Shown one piece after another: positions 53,370 to 62,459 of a stretch of 64,000 nucleotides of DNA. Origin of the DNA: Maritalea sp051251695 (GTDB lineage: Bacteria; Pseudomonadota; Alphaproteobacteria; Rhizobiales; Devosiaceae); assembly GCF_051251695.1 (NCBI RefSeq), contig NZ_JBPOEU010000018.1:11780-75779 (forward strand). The letters are read 5' to 3'. Numbering within the stretch: the stretch's first letter is position 1; every line of letters begins with the position of its first letter. The notes under the pieces were generated by a model that saw nothing but the letters and a program-made list of their open reading frames with translations, had not been told where the DNA came from and made no database searches. The position numbers and the translations under genes were made by a program.

Positions 53370-54137
53370 TTTGCGCCTTACTTAAATTCGAATCATTGTT
53401 TGGTTGTGAGTAGCACGATTGGATCATCAGTTGGGTATCAATTCAATTTCTCAATTGAGGTTTTTCCCATAGATTCTGGTGATTTATAGAACATCAGGGT
53501 GTGGAGATTTGGACCCTATAGCCATCGAGTTTCTTGCCTCAAGTATAAACAAAACCTTATCAAGTGTCTCGTTAAGCGACGGAAAGTATTGACGAAATCT
53601 AACTTTGCCGTCAGCACTTTTTTAACAACGACGTGCTAAAACTCTTTTCATACGGTTAGATGAGTTTGGAGTTCCCGTATATGATCGTGAAATCAACGGC
53701 CAGCGTATTAGGTCAGCGGACTGAAGCGATAATTCATTGGTTGGAGCAAGTCGGATTTGGTAGTTTTGCGTACCGACTTGCCCACTTACCAATTTCTCGC
53801 CAACTTATGTTGTGGACATTTGCTGGCTTGTTTGTGTTTGTTTAGTCCACCAAAACCCATCCATATCATGTTTGCACTTGCGGGCGCTTAGTCGCTGGGT
53901 TAGCTTTTTCACGAAACTGAATTTGACTAACTCTAGACGCGGGGAGAGCAAGATGAATATGGCGCATCGAATTTGCTTATTATGGTTTGGCCCGCGTATC
54001 GCCCTGCAGATTTCTTAGATGTGTAGGGCCAATCGATAAAGTTTCTTTTCAGTATCTTTTACGGTTTGCCCAATTGTGGCCGCTTCTATTGCGGTTGTTC
54101 GAATTTTTCGACTTCTTATGTCGTTAAGGGCAATAAA
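53370..54137. other. 768-base intergenic region between parE and the ABC-F gene
   Basis: No gene I can support. A 61-codon hydrophobic open frame (53660-53845) has no ribosome site; a second frame (53812-54018) is equally unsupported. The parE promoter lies at the left end; the ABC-F promoter should lie near 54050-54130. The region is AT-rich and looks eroded. Confidence 0.5.
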
Positions 54138-55658
54138 ATGACTTCCATCCAACTCAAAGACGTCAGCGCCATTGCGCAGACCGAACTCTTCAAAAACATC
54201 AACCTCAATGTGTCCAATGGCGAGAGTGTTGGGCTTATTGCTGCCAATGGTCGGGGAAAAACGACCTTGCTCAGTTTTTTGGCTGGGCTCAATGAACCAA
54301 GTAGCGGACAAATTGCTTTTTCTCGGGGTGCGAAAATTGGCTATGTCGAGCAGGAAGTTGAAAATGATCAGCTTGAGCAAACGGTTTATGATTTCGTTTC
54401 AACAGCTCTAACCAAAGAACAGTTAGAATATGAAGTTTGGCGCGTTGATGTGGCGCTTGCTGAGTTCGAAGTGCCGGAAGAACAATATCACGCGCCTATG
54501 CGCCGGCTTAGTGGTGGTTGGCGCCGGTTGGTGATGATTGCGCGGGTTTGGCTGACGGAGCCAGACATATTGCTGCTCGATGAGCCAACCAACCATCTTG
54601 ATTTGGCGAAAATTGTTCAGTTGGAAGAGTGGATTAAACGCACGTCAAACCAAGTGCCGATGATAGTCGCGAGCCATGATCGAGCATTTTTAGACAATTG
54701 TACCAACCGCAGTTTGTTCCTACGTCCGGGCGTTTCGCGATACTTTTCCCTGCCTTACACGCAGGCCAAGGTTGCGCTTGAAGAGGAAGACGTCGCTGCG
54801 GAAAAGGTTTTGGTCAAAGAGCAAAAGCAAGCCAAACAACTTCGTCAGAAGGCGGCGAAGCTCTATAATGTCGGGCTTAATAGTGGCTCGGACCTTTTGC
54901 AAACCAAAGCCAAGCAACTTCGTCAACGGGCAACCGATATTGAAGACAGTATGCGTGACCTTCACCAAGAACGGCACGGCGACATTACGCTGGCCAATAG
55001 CGGTACCCACGCAAAGGTTTTAATGTCGTTTGAAAATGTGACAGTGAGCGCGCCGGACGATCGGAAGCTCTTCGATATCAAAAAAGAGCTGATTTACGCC
55101 GGGGACAGGATTGTTGTTTTGGCGGAAAACGGTGCTGGTAAAACTCAACTTGTCAAATTGGTTCATCGTTCGTTTTTGAAAGAAGGCGCCGTTCCTGGAT
55201 TATGGGTGACGCCTTCGACGGTGCTTGGCTATGCGGATCAAGAAATCTCGCAATTGCCAGTTGATGAAACCCCGGAGAATTTTATTCTTCAGCATCCCGG
55301 TGTTGGGAACGCAAGATGTCGGTCACTTCTGGCTAATATTGGATTTGAGTTTGAAAAGCAGTCAAAACCGATTGGGCAATTGTCTTACGGGCAACGTTCG
55401 CGTTTGGCGCTCTTAAGTCTTAGATTGCTTGAGCCTAACTTTTATCTGTTAGACGAACCAACAAACCATGTGGACATCCCAGGGCGTGAACGTTTGGAGG
55501 CTGAGATCGTCGAAAAGGGCGCGACAGCTATTATCGTTTCGCACGATAGGGAGTTCGTTCGTTCGGTTGGGACGCGCTATTTCGAGATCGAAAAGAAACG
55601 GAAACTTCTTCTTGAAGTGAATTCGCCAGAATCGTTTTTTGAGCGCATGATCAACTGA
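54138..55658 (+). CDS. ABC-F family ATP-binding protein
   Basis: 506 residues with two ABC ATPase cassettes and no membrane segments. First: LIAANGRGKTTLLSF (Walker A), RRLSGGWRRLVMIARV (signature), ILLLDEPTNHLDLA (Walker B). Second: VVLAENGAGKTQLVKL, GQLSYGQRSRLALLSLRL (divergent LSYGQ), FYLLDEPTNHVDIPGRERLE. ABC-F proteins act on ribosomes (translation control or antibiotic protection). A linker of about 80 residues with charged helices (KEQKQAKQLRQKAAKLYNVG) separates the cassettes. ATG 54138 chosen; a 54066 start lacks a site. Confidence 0.9.
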   Translation: MTSIQLKDVSAIAQTELFKNINLNVSNGESVGLIAANGRGKTTLLSFLAGLNEPSSGQIAFSRGAKIGYVEQEVENDQLEQTVYDFVSTALTKEQLEYEVWRVDVALAEFEVPEEQYHAPMRRLSGGWRRLVMIARVWLTEPDILLLDEPTNHLDLAKIVQLEEWIKRTSNQVPMIVASHDRAFLDNCTNRSLFLRPGVSRYFSLPYTQAKVALEEEDVAAEKVLVKEQKQAKQLRQKAAKLYNVGLNSGSDLLQTKAKQLRQRATDIEDSMRDLHQERHGDITLANSGTHAKVLMSFENVTVSAPDDRKLFDIKKELIYAGDRIVVLAENGAGKTQLVKLVHRSFLKEGAVPGLWVTPSTVLGYADQEISQLPVDETPENFILQHPGVGNARCRSLLANIGFEFEKQSKPIGQLSYGQRSRLALLSLRLLEPNFYLLDEPTNHVDIPGRERLEAEIVEKGATAIIVSHDREFVRSVGTRYFEIEKKRKLLLEVNSPESFFERMIN

Positions 55659-55763
55659 TACTTCGGACATATTTCGCGAGACCTGGTTATGACGCCAAAT
55701 GAACGAATTGATGCGATTTAACTATGCGAGGGGCTGGATTTTTCGAAGAGAATCCAAAGTGAC

Positions 55764-56234
55764 TTGAAATGTCTTTTTGAGCGCCAGCCTCTTTTTGACC
55801 AATTGAACGTTACTCCTGATGAACTGCAGCCATCTGCGCAAAATATCGAATACATCATCAATGAGTTCTTGCGCATTTTGGGCCTTACTGTTGTTGGTGT
55901 CGGTCGCGAAGAATATTTTCTTTGCACGATTGGGCAGGGGCATTTGCGAAACTTGTTCATGTCGTTTTTGCTTGAGGTTGATAGGAAGAAACTCGGTGGT
56001 GCTTTGAAACTGCGAGATGTTTTGGATGATGAGCATCTAGGTGTATTGACGGGTTTACCGGCGACGACGGTTGATCGAGCGCAGATTATCCAAACTCAAA
56101 TCATTATGGCGCGGTCGTTTTTTCAAATAGCGAAACCAATATGCAAAGCGCACAATATTGAGTGGCCTGAGCAGTTCGAGGCGGCGACGAGGGCGCATTT
56201 GATCGCTCACCTTGGTGAGCAGGCTGCTATCTAA
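55764..56234 (+). CDS. Unrecognised protein, reading frame interrupted by an in-frame stop near its 5' end
   Basis: 156 codons from TTG 55764. The frame is open from 55722; directly before it, in the same frame, an ATG at 55689 opens a ten-residue start (MTPNERIDAI) that ends in TAA at 55719-55721. Without that stop the protein would be about 181 residues starting at 55689. Either it is a pseudogene with a nonsense change, a sequencing error, or translation starts later at TTG 55764 or CTG 55734, where I see no good ribosome site. Content is helical and soluble (LNVTPDELQPSAQNIEYIIN, GRGREE-free VGREEYFLCTIGQGHLRNLF). No domain recognised. It follows the ABC-F gene by about 30-100 bases. Confidence 0.55.
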   Translation: MKCLFERQPLFDQLNVTPDELQPSAQNIEYIINEFLRILGLTVVGVGREEYFLCTIGQGHLRNLFMSFLLEVDRKKLGGALKLRDVLDDEHLGVLTGLPATTVDRAQIIQTQIIMARSFFQIAKPICKAHNIEWPEQFEAATRAHLIAHLGEQAAI

Positions 56235-56387
56235 ACGGCTCGTTTTTATTTGGCGGGCGGATGCTTGTTCACTTTTATGTTGTAGATTTCGCATAAAGGT
56301 AGTAAGGAAGACTAACTTAATGTACTGCTCGTGTCGGCGACGAATGGTGTTGCCAATGAATCTATTGGAAATATGAGAAGGCAATAA

Positions 56388-56807
56388 ATGCAACTTCATG
56401 CTTTGATCGAATTTTTGCACCGAAAATCTACGCGTGCATGGGCCACAAGAGCGGCGGCGCTTGGCGTGACCTATAGTGAATTCGAATACCTGCGTGCGGT
56501 TCAAAGGCAAGAGAGAAATAAAACCGACAAAGATGACCACGGGCAGCACTTGCAGGATGTTGTCACCGAGATGGGGGTGAGCAAGGCTTCTGCCAGCGCG
56601 ATGGTTCTCAAGCTTGTAGAGCGAGGGTTGGTGCATCGGGTTCCATGTCTCATGGATGCGCGGGCACAGCATATTCTTCTGACGGCCGTTGGGCGTGAGT
56701 TGGTTCAAAAGGGCGAGCAGATTTACGTGCAAATCGGGCGGCAATTGGAAGCAACACTTGGGCAAGAAGACTTAATCACGTTGCGCGGTTCTCTGAGCAT
56801 GTTGTGA
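56388..56807 (+). CDS. MarR-family transcriptional regulator
   Basis: 139 residues. Winged-helix core: GVTYSEFEYLRAVQRQER, LQDVVTEMGVSKASASAMVL (recognition helix), KLVERGLVHRVPCLMDARAQ (wing, with DARA in place of the common DxR), HILLTAVGRELVQKGEQIYV. Ligand and target unknown. AGAAGG before the ATG. The next gene, a small membrane protein, could be its target (inference). Confidence 0.9.
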   Translation: MQLHALIEFLHRKSTRAWATRAAALGVTYSEFEYLRAVQRQERNKTDKDDHGQHLQDVVTEMGVSKASASAMVLKLVERGLVHRVPCLMDARAQHILLTAVGRELVQKGEQIYVQIGRQLEATLGQEDLITLRGSLSML

Positions 56808-56959
56808 TAATGCCGGAGTTGGATGCGTTAGTGGGAAGCGTTTCAATAAAGTACTCAACCTGAAATCCAAACAATACAAATTACTGAACTTAAAAACGAA
56901 TACGAATTTCAATTGCTATTTGGCTATATTGGTCAGTCAGCCTAACTAATGGAGAAGAT

Positions 56960-57355
56960 ATGAATTGGGAAATAGTGCTTTTGGGAGCTGCGATCCACCT
57001 GTTGTTTTGGGACAAATTGCCTGAGTGGGGTACTTTGTTTAATCGTTTTATCGCTGCGCTGCCCAAACCATTACAAACTCTATATGCCGATTGGGAGTGT
57101 CCCTTTTGTGCTGGATTTTGGATTGCGTTGGTTTTGCATTTTCTTACGGGCATGTGGTTTTTACCAAAGCTGATATGGATGACCGACCATTTATTGTGGG
57201 TTGGTCTACCGTTGGCGTGGTTCTTTGATGCATTAGCGGCCGCGCTGATGATATTGGTGGCGAGTTTGCTGATCAAGGCAATTGGATGGCCAGCGATTAA
57301 AGGTATGCAAGTGCGTGCAGAATTTATGAAGTCTTTAAAAGAAGACCATAAATAA
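56960..57355 (+). CDS. Small membrane protein, DUF1360-like
   Basis: 131 residues. Three or four hydrophobic segments (EIVLLGAAIHLLFW; CPFCAGFWIALVLHFLTGMW; HLLWVGLPLAWFFDALAAAL; MILVASLLIKAIGW). The WECPFCAGFW motif with its CxxC pair resembles DUF1360 proteins; function unknown. GGAGAAG precedes the ATG. Confidence 0.72.
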   Translation: MNWEIVLLGAAIHLLFWDKLPEWGTLFNRFIAALPKPLQTLYADWECPFCAGFWIALVLHFLTGMWFLPKLIWMTDHLLWVGLPLAWFFDALAAALMILVASLLIKAIGWPAIKGMQVRAEFMKSLKEDHK

Positions 57356-57435
57356 GTGTTGTCTTGGTTTGGCGGGTTGCTCGAATGGATTATCACCCTT
57401 AAATAGGGTCCATTATTGAGTTTTGAGGAAGTATC

Positions 57436-58344
57436 ATGTCGCAAAATCCCGCCACGCCCCTTTATTGGATCGCATCTTATCCCCATAGCGGTGACCAGCT
57501 TGTGCGCTCATTTTTGCAGCACCTTTCAAAAAGCTTTGGATACCGTCCGCAAGATGGCGCTGCACTTGAATTGTTGGACCGGGATTTGCCTTGCGACGTG
57601 CAGGCGCATTTTTATGAAACGGTAGTCGGCAAACATCCGCGTGATATGTCGGAAGAAGAAATTGCTGCGGCGCGTCCAAAGATTCATGAACATATTTCGC
57701 AAAACTACCCTGGCTTGCCCGTTGTTAAAACCCACGCACCGCGCGCCGAGTTTTATGGCTTCCCCAGTATAAATCCAAAAGTGTCGGTCGGGTCAGTTTA
57801 TTTGATCCGGAACCCGCTGGTGTTGGCGTCTGCATTTGCAATTGCTGGCAAGAAAGACATCACCTCAGCCCTCAACTTGTTGGCGACAAGTGAATATCGG
57901 CAACCAACATCAGACACCCACGCGCTTGAGCCTTGGGGATCATGGTCGCAAAATGTTGCGAGTTGGACTGCGCAAACTGTTGATGGTGACCTTGTGGTTC
58001 GCTTTGAAGATATTATCGCCGACCCCACAGGTCAGTTGGGCCGTGTGGCAAAACACTTGAAAATGCCGGTCGACGATAAACAAATCAAATCAGCTGCGGA
58101 CGCTGCCCTTAAAGCACATGGCATTAAGGGGCGTTCCATTCCTAAATCTGCGTGGAAAGCTGGACTGAAAAATGACTATGCCCGCGCATTGGTCGAAATT
58201 CATGCTTTGCAAATGTCGCGCTTTGGCTACCTCACCAATGACGTTTTGAATTATGTCGGCATGACCCGTGAGGTTGCGTTGAACTCCTCGGCGAAATTTG
58301 AGGAACTTTCTAGGAAGCCTGTTTCACCTGTTGGCAACGCCTAG
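57436..58344 (+). CDS. Sulfotransferase-domain protein
   Basis: 302 residues. PAPS-binding P-loop equivalent IASYPHSGDQLVRSFLQHL (residues about 12-30) deviates from the usual YPKSGTT; the central region has VYLIRNPLVLASAFAIA (3'-phosphate binding RNP pattern) and LVVRFEDIIADPTGQLGRVA, matching RYEDLxxDP. Transfers sulfate to an unknown acceptor, or a related non-enzymatic protein. No sulfate-activating genes are nearby. GAGGAAG precedes the ATG. Convergent with the pentapeptide gene, 8 bases between stops. Confidence 0.85.
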   Translation: MSQNPATPLYWIASYPHSGDQLVRSFLQHLSKSFGYRPQDGAALELLDRDLPCDVQAHFYETVVGKHPRDMSEEEIAAARPKIHEHISQNYPGLPVVKTHAPRAEFYGFPSINPKVSVGSVYLIRNPLVLASAFAIAGKKDITSALNLLATSEYRQPTSDTHALEPWGSWSQNVASWTAQTVDGDLVVRFEDIIADPTGQLGRVAKHLKMPVDDKQIKSAADAALKAHGIKGRSIPKSAWKAGLKNDYARALVEIHALQMSRFGYLTNDVLNYVGMTREVALNSSAKFEELSRKPVSPVGNA

Positions 58345-58352
58345 CAGCGCTG

Positions 58353-60098
58353 TTAGCGGAATTCGCCAACCCGTTTGATGCGCCAAATTGGTGCTTCGGG
58401 CGTTATATCGGTAAAAACCTCCGTGATTTGGATGGCGTTCGGGTGCGTCTCCAAGTCACTAATATCTGCCAATTCGATTGCAAATCGATCTTCAACGAAT
58501 GTATCAGCCATCGCTTGATTTTGAATTGTCCGCAAGAAATCCGGCCGCAACACATAAGCGCCGTCAAAATCGACGCTAGCAAGATTTGTACCTGTGAAAT
58601 TCAATTCCCCAAGAACTGCATTCTTGAACGTTGCACCGACGATGGACGCATTTGAAAAGTCAGTATTCTCGATAATCGTGAAGTCGAAATTTGCGGCTAA
58701 GGCGTTCACATCCATAAAACCAGAGCTGTTGATGACCGCGCCGCGAAAGTCGGTGCCTGCCATTTGGGTATGCCAGATTTCAACACTGGGGTCAGGTGTT
58801 TGAGGCAATTGAATTTGGTCGTTTGGAATGCCGGAGAACTGAGTTTTTTGGATAAACGCTCGATTGAAACGGGCATTGTCTAAAAAGGCAGCACGAAAAT
58901 CGCCTTGGTGAATTTGCACGCCAGAGAAGTCCGCAAAGCGCAAAAGCGCGTGTCGCAGCGAAATGACACCGAATGTGTGGTTTCGTATTTCAGAAAATGA
59001 AAAGTCAGCGCCATTGAGCGTCAGCCACTCGGTGCTCATCACCCGTGCGTTATAGAGCAGCGATAGGATTTGACCGCGCTCTGGACTAACCGGATGTTGG
59101 ATGAGTTCGCCTTGGGCGGTTTCAGCGCCAAGTTGTCGTTCAGCATCTAACACTTTTTGCACTGCAATCTGCGCCGAGGGAACATCATCTCTTCTTGCTA
59201 GGGACATTGCTGTTAGCATTTCGTTGCTGGCTCGGGGCAGGTTGAGCGCAAGGTAACGATATGGTCGCGCAGCCGCGGTGGCGGCAATGATGCGACCCCG
59301 CAAGGCATGGGATAGCTCTTGATCAAAATAGATGGGCGCAGGGCGTCCGTCTTGCAATAGTGCGTTTGTTTCTTCGCCGATTTGCGCACCAAGGGCAAGG
59401 ATTTCTGGCACGATTGATGTCGAGCGTTGGGCTTCGCCAAGTTCAATTTGTTGGCCAAGCAAACTATTTTGTTCGACAAGCCGTTCCGACTGACCTGCCA
59501 GCAATTTTCCTTGCTCGCGCAACAATTGATTCTGTTGGAATAGCAGGGCAGAGCCGGCCAGCGCGGCGATTGCAGCGACGAAGGCGGTAATGGTGGCAAT
59601 CAACCATCGCCGCGTCGCCATCCATGCGTAACGCGCGAGCATAAGCTCGCCGACTTCTTTTGCTGCGTTGGTGGCTTTTTCGACATTTTGTTGAGCAGCA
59701 AACTTGGCTACATCCGCCAATGGCCCGGCAAGGCGTTCCATTTCAACTTCGCTGCGCTTAACGACTGTGCGCAAAATTGGTCGCCGAAATGCAACGATTA
59801 TGCCGGTGAGTATGCTGGCAATCAGCAAAAGTCCGAACAGAACCGCAAACAAAGTAACAGCGTTGTCGATGAAAAAGTCGAGGCCAAAAATAGTTGCTGG
59901 AATGCCGCAAACCAAGCCGAGGACAAAAACGCCAATGGCTAAGGTAACGGGAAGCGTGTCAGAGCGCTGCTCGGCCGATGAACCTGTTTCATCCGTTTCC
60001 ACTGGCTCAACCATTCGTGCTGGATCCCCCACATCAAGATTGAAGTATGATGGGTAGATGTGATTTTCGTCAACATCCACTTGCTCAGACTTAGACAA
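58353..60098 (-). CDS. Pentapeptide-repeat membrane protein
   Basis: 581 residues from the open frame; two or three transmembrane helices (LAIGVFVLGLVCGIPATIFG; AVTLFAVLFGLLLIASILTG; WLIATITAFVAAIAALAGSA), a coiled-coil segment (FQQNQLLREQGKLLAGQSER) and a C-terminal right-handed pentapeptide helix (LLRFADFSGVQIHQGDFRAA, FDFTIIENTDFSNASIVGAT, LGELNFTGTNLASVDFDGAY). Function unknown; some pentapeptide proteins mimic DNA or act as scaffolds. The 5' end is doubtful: the frame opens at TTG 60098 inside the glnA terminator's T run. ATG 60014 has GGGGGA upstream and would give 553 residues. Confidence 0.82.
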   Translation of the reverse strand: MSKSEQVDVDENHIYPSYFNLDVGDPARMVEPVETDETGSSAEQRSDTLPVTLAIGVFVLGLVCGIPATIFGLDFFIDNAVTLFAVLFGLLLIASILTGIIVAFRRPILRTVVKRSEVEMERLAGPLADVAKFAAQQNVEKATNAAKEVGELMLARYAWMATRRWLIATITAFVAAIAALAGSALLFQQNQLLREQGKLLAGQSERLVEQNSLLGQQIELGEAQRSTSIVPEILALGAQIGEETNALLQDGRPAPIYFDQELSHALRGRIIAATAAARPYRYLALNLPRASNEMLTAMSLARRDDVPSAQIAVQKVLDAERQLGAETAQGELIQHPVSPERGQILSLLYNARVMSTEWLTLNGADFSFSEIRNHTFGVISLRHALLRFADFSGVQIHQGDFRAAFLDNARFNRAFIQKTQFSGIPNDQIQLPQTPDPSVEIWHTQMAGTDFRGAVINSSGFMDVNALAANFDFTIIENTDFSNASIVGATFKNAVLGELNFTGTNLASVDFDGAYVLRPDFLRTIQNQAMADTFVEDRFAIELADISDLETHPNAIQITEVFTDITPEAPIWRIKRVGEFR

Positions 60099-60125
60099 AA
60101 AAAGAGGGCGCCCGAAGGCGCCCTA
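60096..60125 (-). terminator. glnA: Intrinsic terminator of glnA
   Basis: AGGGCGCC (60105-60112) pairs with GGCGCCCT (60117-60124) around CGAA; on the minus strand it is followed by seven T. Confidence 0.9.
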
Positions 60126-60163
60126 AGGTTTAGGTATTGCTACCTAGGGGATAGAAGTGTTCT

Positions 60164-61576
60164 TTAAGCAGAATAATACATGTCAAACTCGACGGGGTGA
60201 GGCGCCATTTCGAAACGCTCAACTTCTTCCATCTTGATGGCGATGTAAGCGTCGATTTGGTCGTCGTCAAACACGCCGCCTGCCTTAAGGAATTCGCGGT
60301 CTGTATCCAATGCTTCAAGCGCTTCGCGCAATGAGGCTGCTACAGTTGGGATTTCTTTCAGTTCTTCAGCTGGCAACTCATACAAATCTTTATCCATTGG
60401 CTCGCCTGGATTGATTTTGTTTTTGATGCCGTCAAGACCAGCCATTAACAAGGCAGAGAACGCCAAGTATGGATTTGCCAATGGATCCGGGTAACGCACT
60501 TCAACACGCTTGGAAGCTGGTGAGGAGCCGAAAGGAATACGGCAAGAAGCTGAACGGTTGCGTGCTGAGTAAGCCAGAAGAACTGGTGCTTCATAACCCG
60601 GAACCAAACGTTTGTAAGAGTTTGTGCTTGGGTTTGTGAAAGCGTTGGTTGCTTTAGCGTGTTTGATGATGCCGCCGATAAAGTGCAATGCTTGTTCAGA
60701 CAATCCTGCATAACCGTCGCCAGCAAAGTTTGGCTTGCCGTCTTTCCAGATTGAAAGGTGACAGTGCATGCCAGAACCATTGTCGCCAAACACAGGCTTG
60801 GGCATAAAGGTCGCTGATTTGCCATAAGCGTGGGCAGTTTGCTGAACGCCATATTTGTAAGTCTGAACTTGGTCAGCAATGCGGGTCAATGTGTCGTACT
60901 TGATGCCGAGTTCGTGCTGAGCAGACGCCACTTCGTGGTGATGCTTTTCAACAGTCAGGCCCATTTCCTTTAGGACTGAAAGCATTTCAGAACGGATGTC
61001 CTGCGCGCTGTCCACTGGAGGAACTGGCACATAGCCGCCTTTTTCCGGAACATGGTGGCCCATGTTGCCAGCTTCGTACATTGAGTTCGTATTTGTTGGC
61101 AATTCCGTGTGGTCAAGCGCAAAGCCTGATTCGTAAGCGCCAGTGCTGAAACGCACGTCGTCAAACATAAAGAATTCAGGTTCTGGACCAACAACCACCG
61201 TGTCGCCAATACCAGAAGACTTCACGTATGCTTCTGCTTTGCGAGCAGTCATACGTGGGTCACGGTTGTAGGCTTCGAACGTGCCGGGCTCTAGTGTGTC
61301 ACAGTTGATGACCATAGTGGATTGACCAAAGAACGGGTCCATATGAACCGTATCAAGGTCTGGCATCATCACCATGTCACTCTCATTGATGGCTTTCCAG
61401 CCAGCAATTGATGAGCCGTCAAACATAACACCATCTTCGAACATATCTTCATCAACCACGGATACGTCCATGGTCATGTGATGCAGTTTGCCGCGTGGGT
61501 CAGTAAAACGAAGGTCGACGAACTTTACATCTTCGTCTTCAATTCTTTTGAGGATGTCACTTACTGTGGTGGTCAT
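60164..61576 (-). CDS. glnA: Glutamine synthetase type I
   Basis: Makes glutamine from glutamate and ammonia. 470 residues: FVDLRFTDPRGKLHHMTMDV, EDGVMFDGSSIAGWKAINES, PEPEFFMFDDVRF, GSGMHCHLSIWKDGKPNFAG (metal/nucleotide), NSYKRLVPGYEAPVLLAYSA, and MDKDLYELPAEELKEIPTVA carrying the tyrosine adenylylated by GlnE in type I-beta enzymes. Downstream of glnB by 58 bases. Confidence 0.98.
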   Translation of the reverse strand: MTTTVSDILKRIEDEDVKFVDLRFTDPRGKLHHMTMDVSVVDEDMFEDGVMFDGSSIAGWKAINESDMVMMPDLDTVHMDPFFGQSTMVINCDTLEPGTFEAYNRDPRMTARKAEAYVKSSGIGDTVVVGPEPEFFMFDDVRFSTGAYESGFALDHTELPTNTNSMYEAGNMGHHVPEKGGYVPVPPVDSAQDIRSEMLSVLKEMGLTVEKHHHEVASAQHELGIKYDTLTRIADQVQTYKYGVQQTAHAYGKSATFMPKPVFGDNGSGMHCHLSIWKDGKPNFAGDGYAGLSEQALHFIGGIIKHAKATNAFTNPSTNSYKRLVPGYEAPVLLAYSARNRSASCRIPFGSSPASKRVEVRYPDPLANPYLAFSALLMAGLDGIKNKINPGEPMDKDLYELPAEELKEIPTVAASLREALEALDTDREFLKAGGVFDDDQIDAYIAIKMEEVERFEMAPHPVEFDMYYSA

Positions 61577-61634
61577 TACTAATTCCCGTATATAGATTTG
61601 TTCTTGTTTAAGTCTTTGGAGTTAGACGGCGAAG

Positions 61635-61973
61635 CTAAACTGCTTCGTCGCCCGTTTCACCGGTGCGGATTCGAATGGCTTGATCAATGGTAGAGACAAA
61701 AATCTTGCCATCGCCGATGCGGCCTGTCTGTGCAGCGTCGCGAATGGCTTCAACTGCTTTGTCGACGGCGTGATCGGACACCACGATTTCGATTTTCACT
61801 TTTGGCAAGAAGTCGACAACATATTCTGCACCGCGATAAAGCTCTGTATGGCCCTTTTGGCGGCCAAAGCCTTTTACTTCGGTAACAGTTATGCCTTGAA
61901 AACCAGCTTCCTGAAGTGCTTCTTTGACTTCATCAAGCTTGAACGGCTTCACTATGGCTTCTATTTTTTTCAC
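61635..61973 (-). CDS. glnB: Nitrogen regulatory protein PII
   Basis: 112 residues; senses 2-oxoglutarate and ATP and controls GlnE/NtrB. KKIEAIVKPFKLDEVKEALQ, GFGRQKGHTELYRGAEYVVD with the uridylylated tyrosine in the T-loop (E-Y-V), PKVKIEIVVSDHAVDKAVEA, and the C-terminal GRIGDGKIFVSTIDQAIRIR. GTG start at 61973 with CGGAG upstream. First gene of the glnB-glnA operon. Confidence 0.98.
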   Translation of the reverse strand: MKKIEAIVKPFKLDEVKEALQEAGFQGITVTEVKGFGRQKGHTELYRGAEYVVDFLPKVKIEIVVSDHAVDKAVEAIRDAAQTGRIGDGKIFVSTIDQAIRIRTGETGDEAV

Positions 61974-62313
61974 TTATTTTCACTCCGAAAGAACTGATCT
62001 TACGTCTGCGACAGATAATGCATGTTGTGTGCCAGTTTGAAGCGGTTTGGGAAAATTGTTTATTAACAATACCTTACCGATTAGGCCGCAGTTTCGTGCC
62101 ACTGATGTGTGACGGGTATGTGCTTGTTTGTTGGGCAGGGTGCTTAAATTTTAATCACTTGTGGTGTTTTACGAAGCGCAAACCAGAAAATGTACAGTTC
62201 TGTGAATTATTTACGTCCTTTGAGGGATTTTTTCAAAAAATTTAAAAAAAGGGGTTGGCTGTTCGAACCGTATGGGTTAGACCCCGCTTCGACTTAGTCG
62301 CTGTGGATTATTG
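61974..62313. other. 340-base divergent region between glnB and tRNA-Leu
   Basis: Holds the sigma-54 promoter of glnB (62018-62034). The AT-rich stretch before 62314 should hold the tRNA promoter, but I cannot define its boxes. No open frame is supported. Confidence 0.6.
62018..62034 (-). promoter_or_regulatory. Sigma-54 (-24/-12) promoter of glnB-glnA
   Basis: Minus strand TGGCAC-ACAAC-ATGCAT; GG and GC are separated by 10 bases, as in the consensus TGGCAC-N5-TTGCA. The predicted transcript starts near 62008, about 35 bases before the glnB start codon. Confidence 0.75.
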
Positions 62314-62398
62314 GCGGGTGTGGTGAAATTGGTAGACACGCTAGATTTAGGTTCTAGTGCTTCACGGCGTGGGGGTTCAAGTCCCTCCACCCGCACCA
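62314..62398 (+). tRNA. tRNA-Leu (anticodon UAG)
   Basis: 85 bases including encoded CCA. Acceptor GCGGGTG (62314-62320) pairs with CACCCGC (62388-62394); anticodon stem CTAGA/TCTAG with loop TTTAGGT, anticodon TAG; a long variable arm (TGCTTCACGGCGT) marks a class II tRNA; T arm GGGGGTTCAAGTCCCTCC. Confidence 0.95.
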
Positions 62399-62459
62399 TT
62401 CTCCTCAGCAGACATTTCGATCGATCGAATTATAGATATTGAAAAACGGGAATTTCCGC

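Noticed and set aside
53660..53845. 61-codon hydrophobic open frame
   Set aside because: No ribosome site and no family; kept only as a remark in the intergenic entry.
62066..62086. Possible CtrA box (TTAAC ... TTACC)
   Set aside because: Only a partial match to TTAA-N7-TTAAC, and the flanking genes are not typical CtrA targets.
62089..62104. Second sigma-54-like motif upstream of glnB
   Set aside because: The GG to GC spacing is one base short; the site at 62018-62034 fits exactly.
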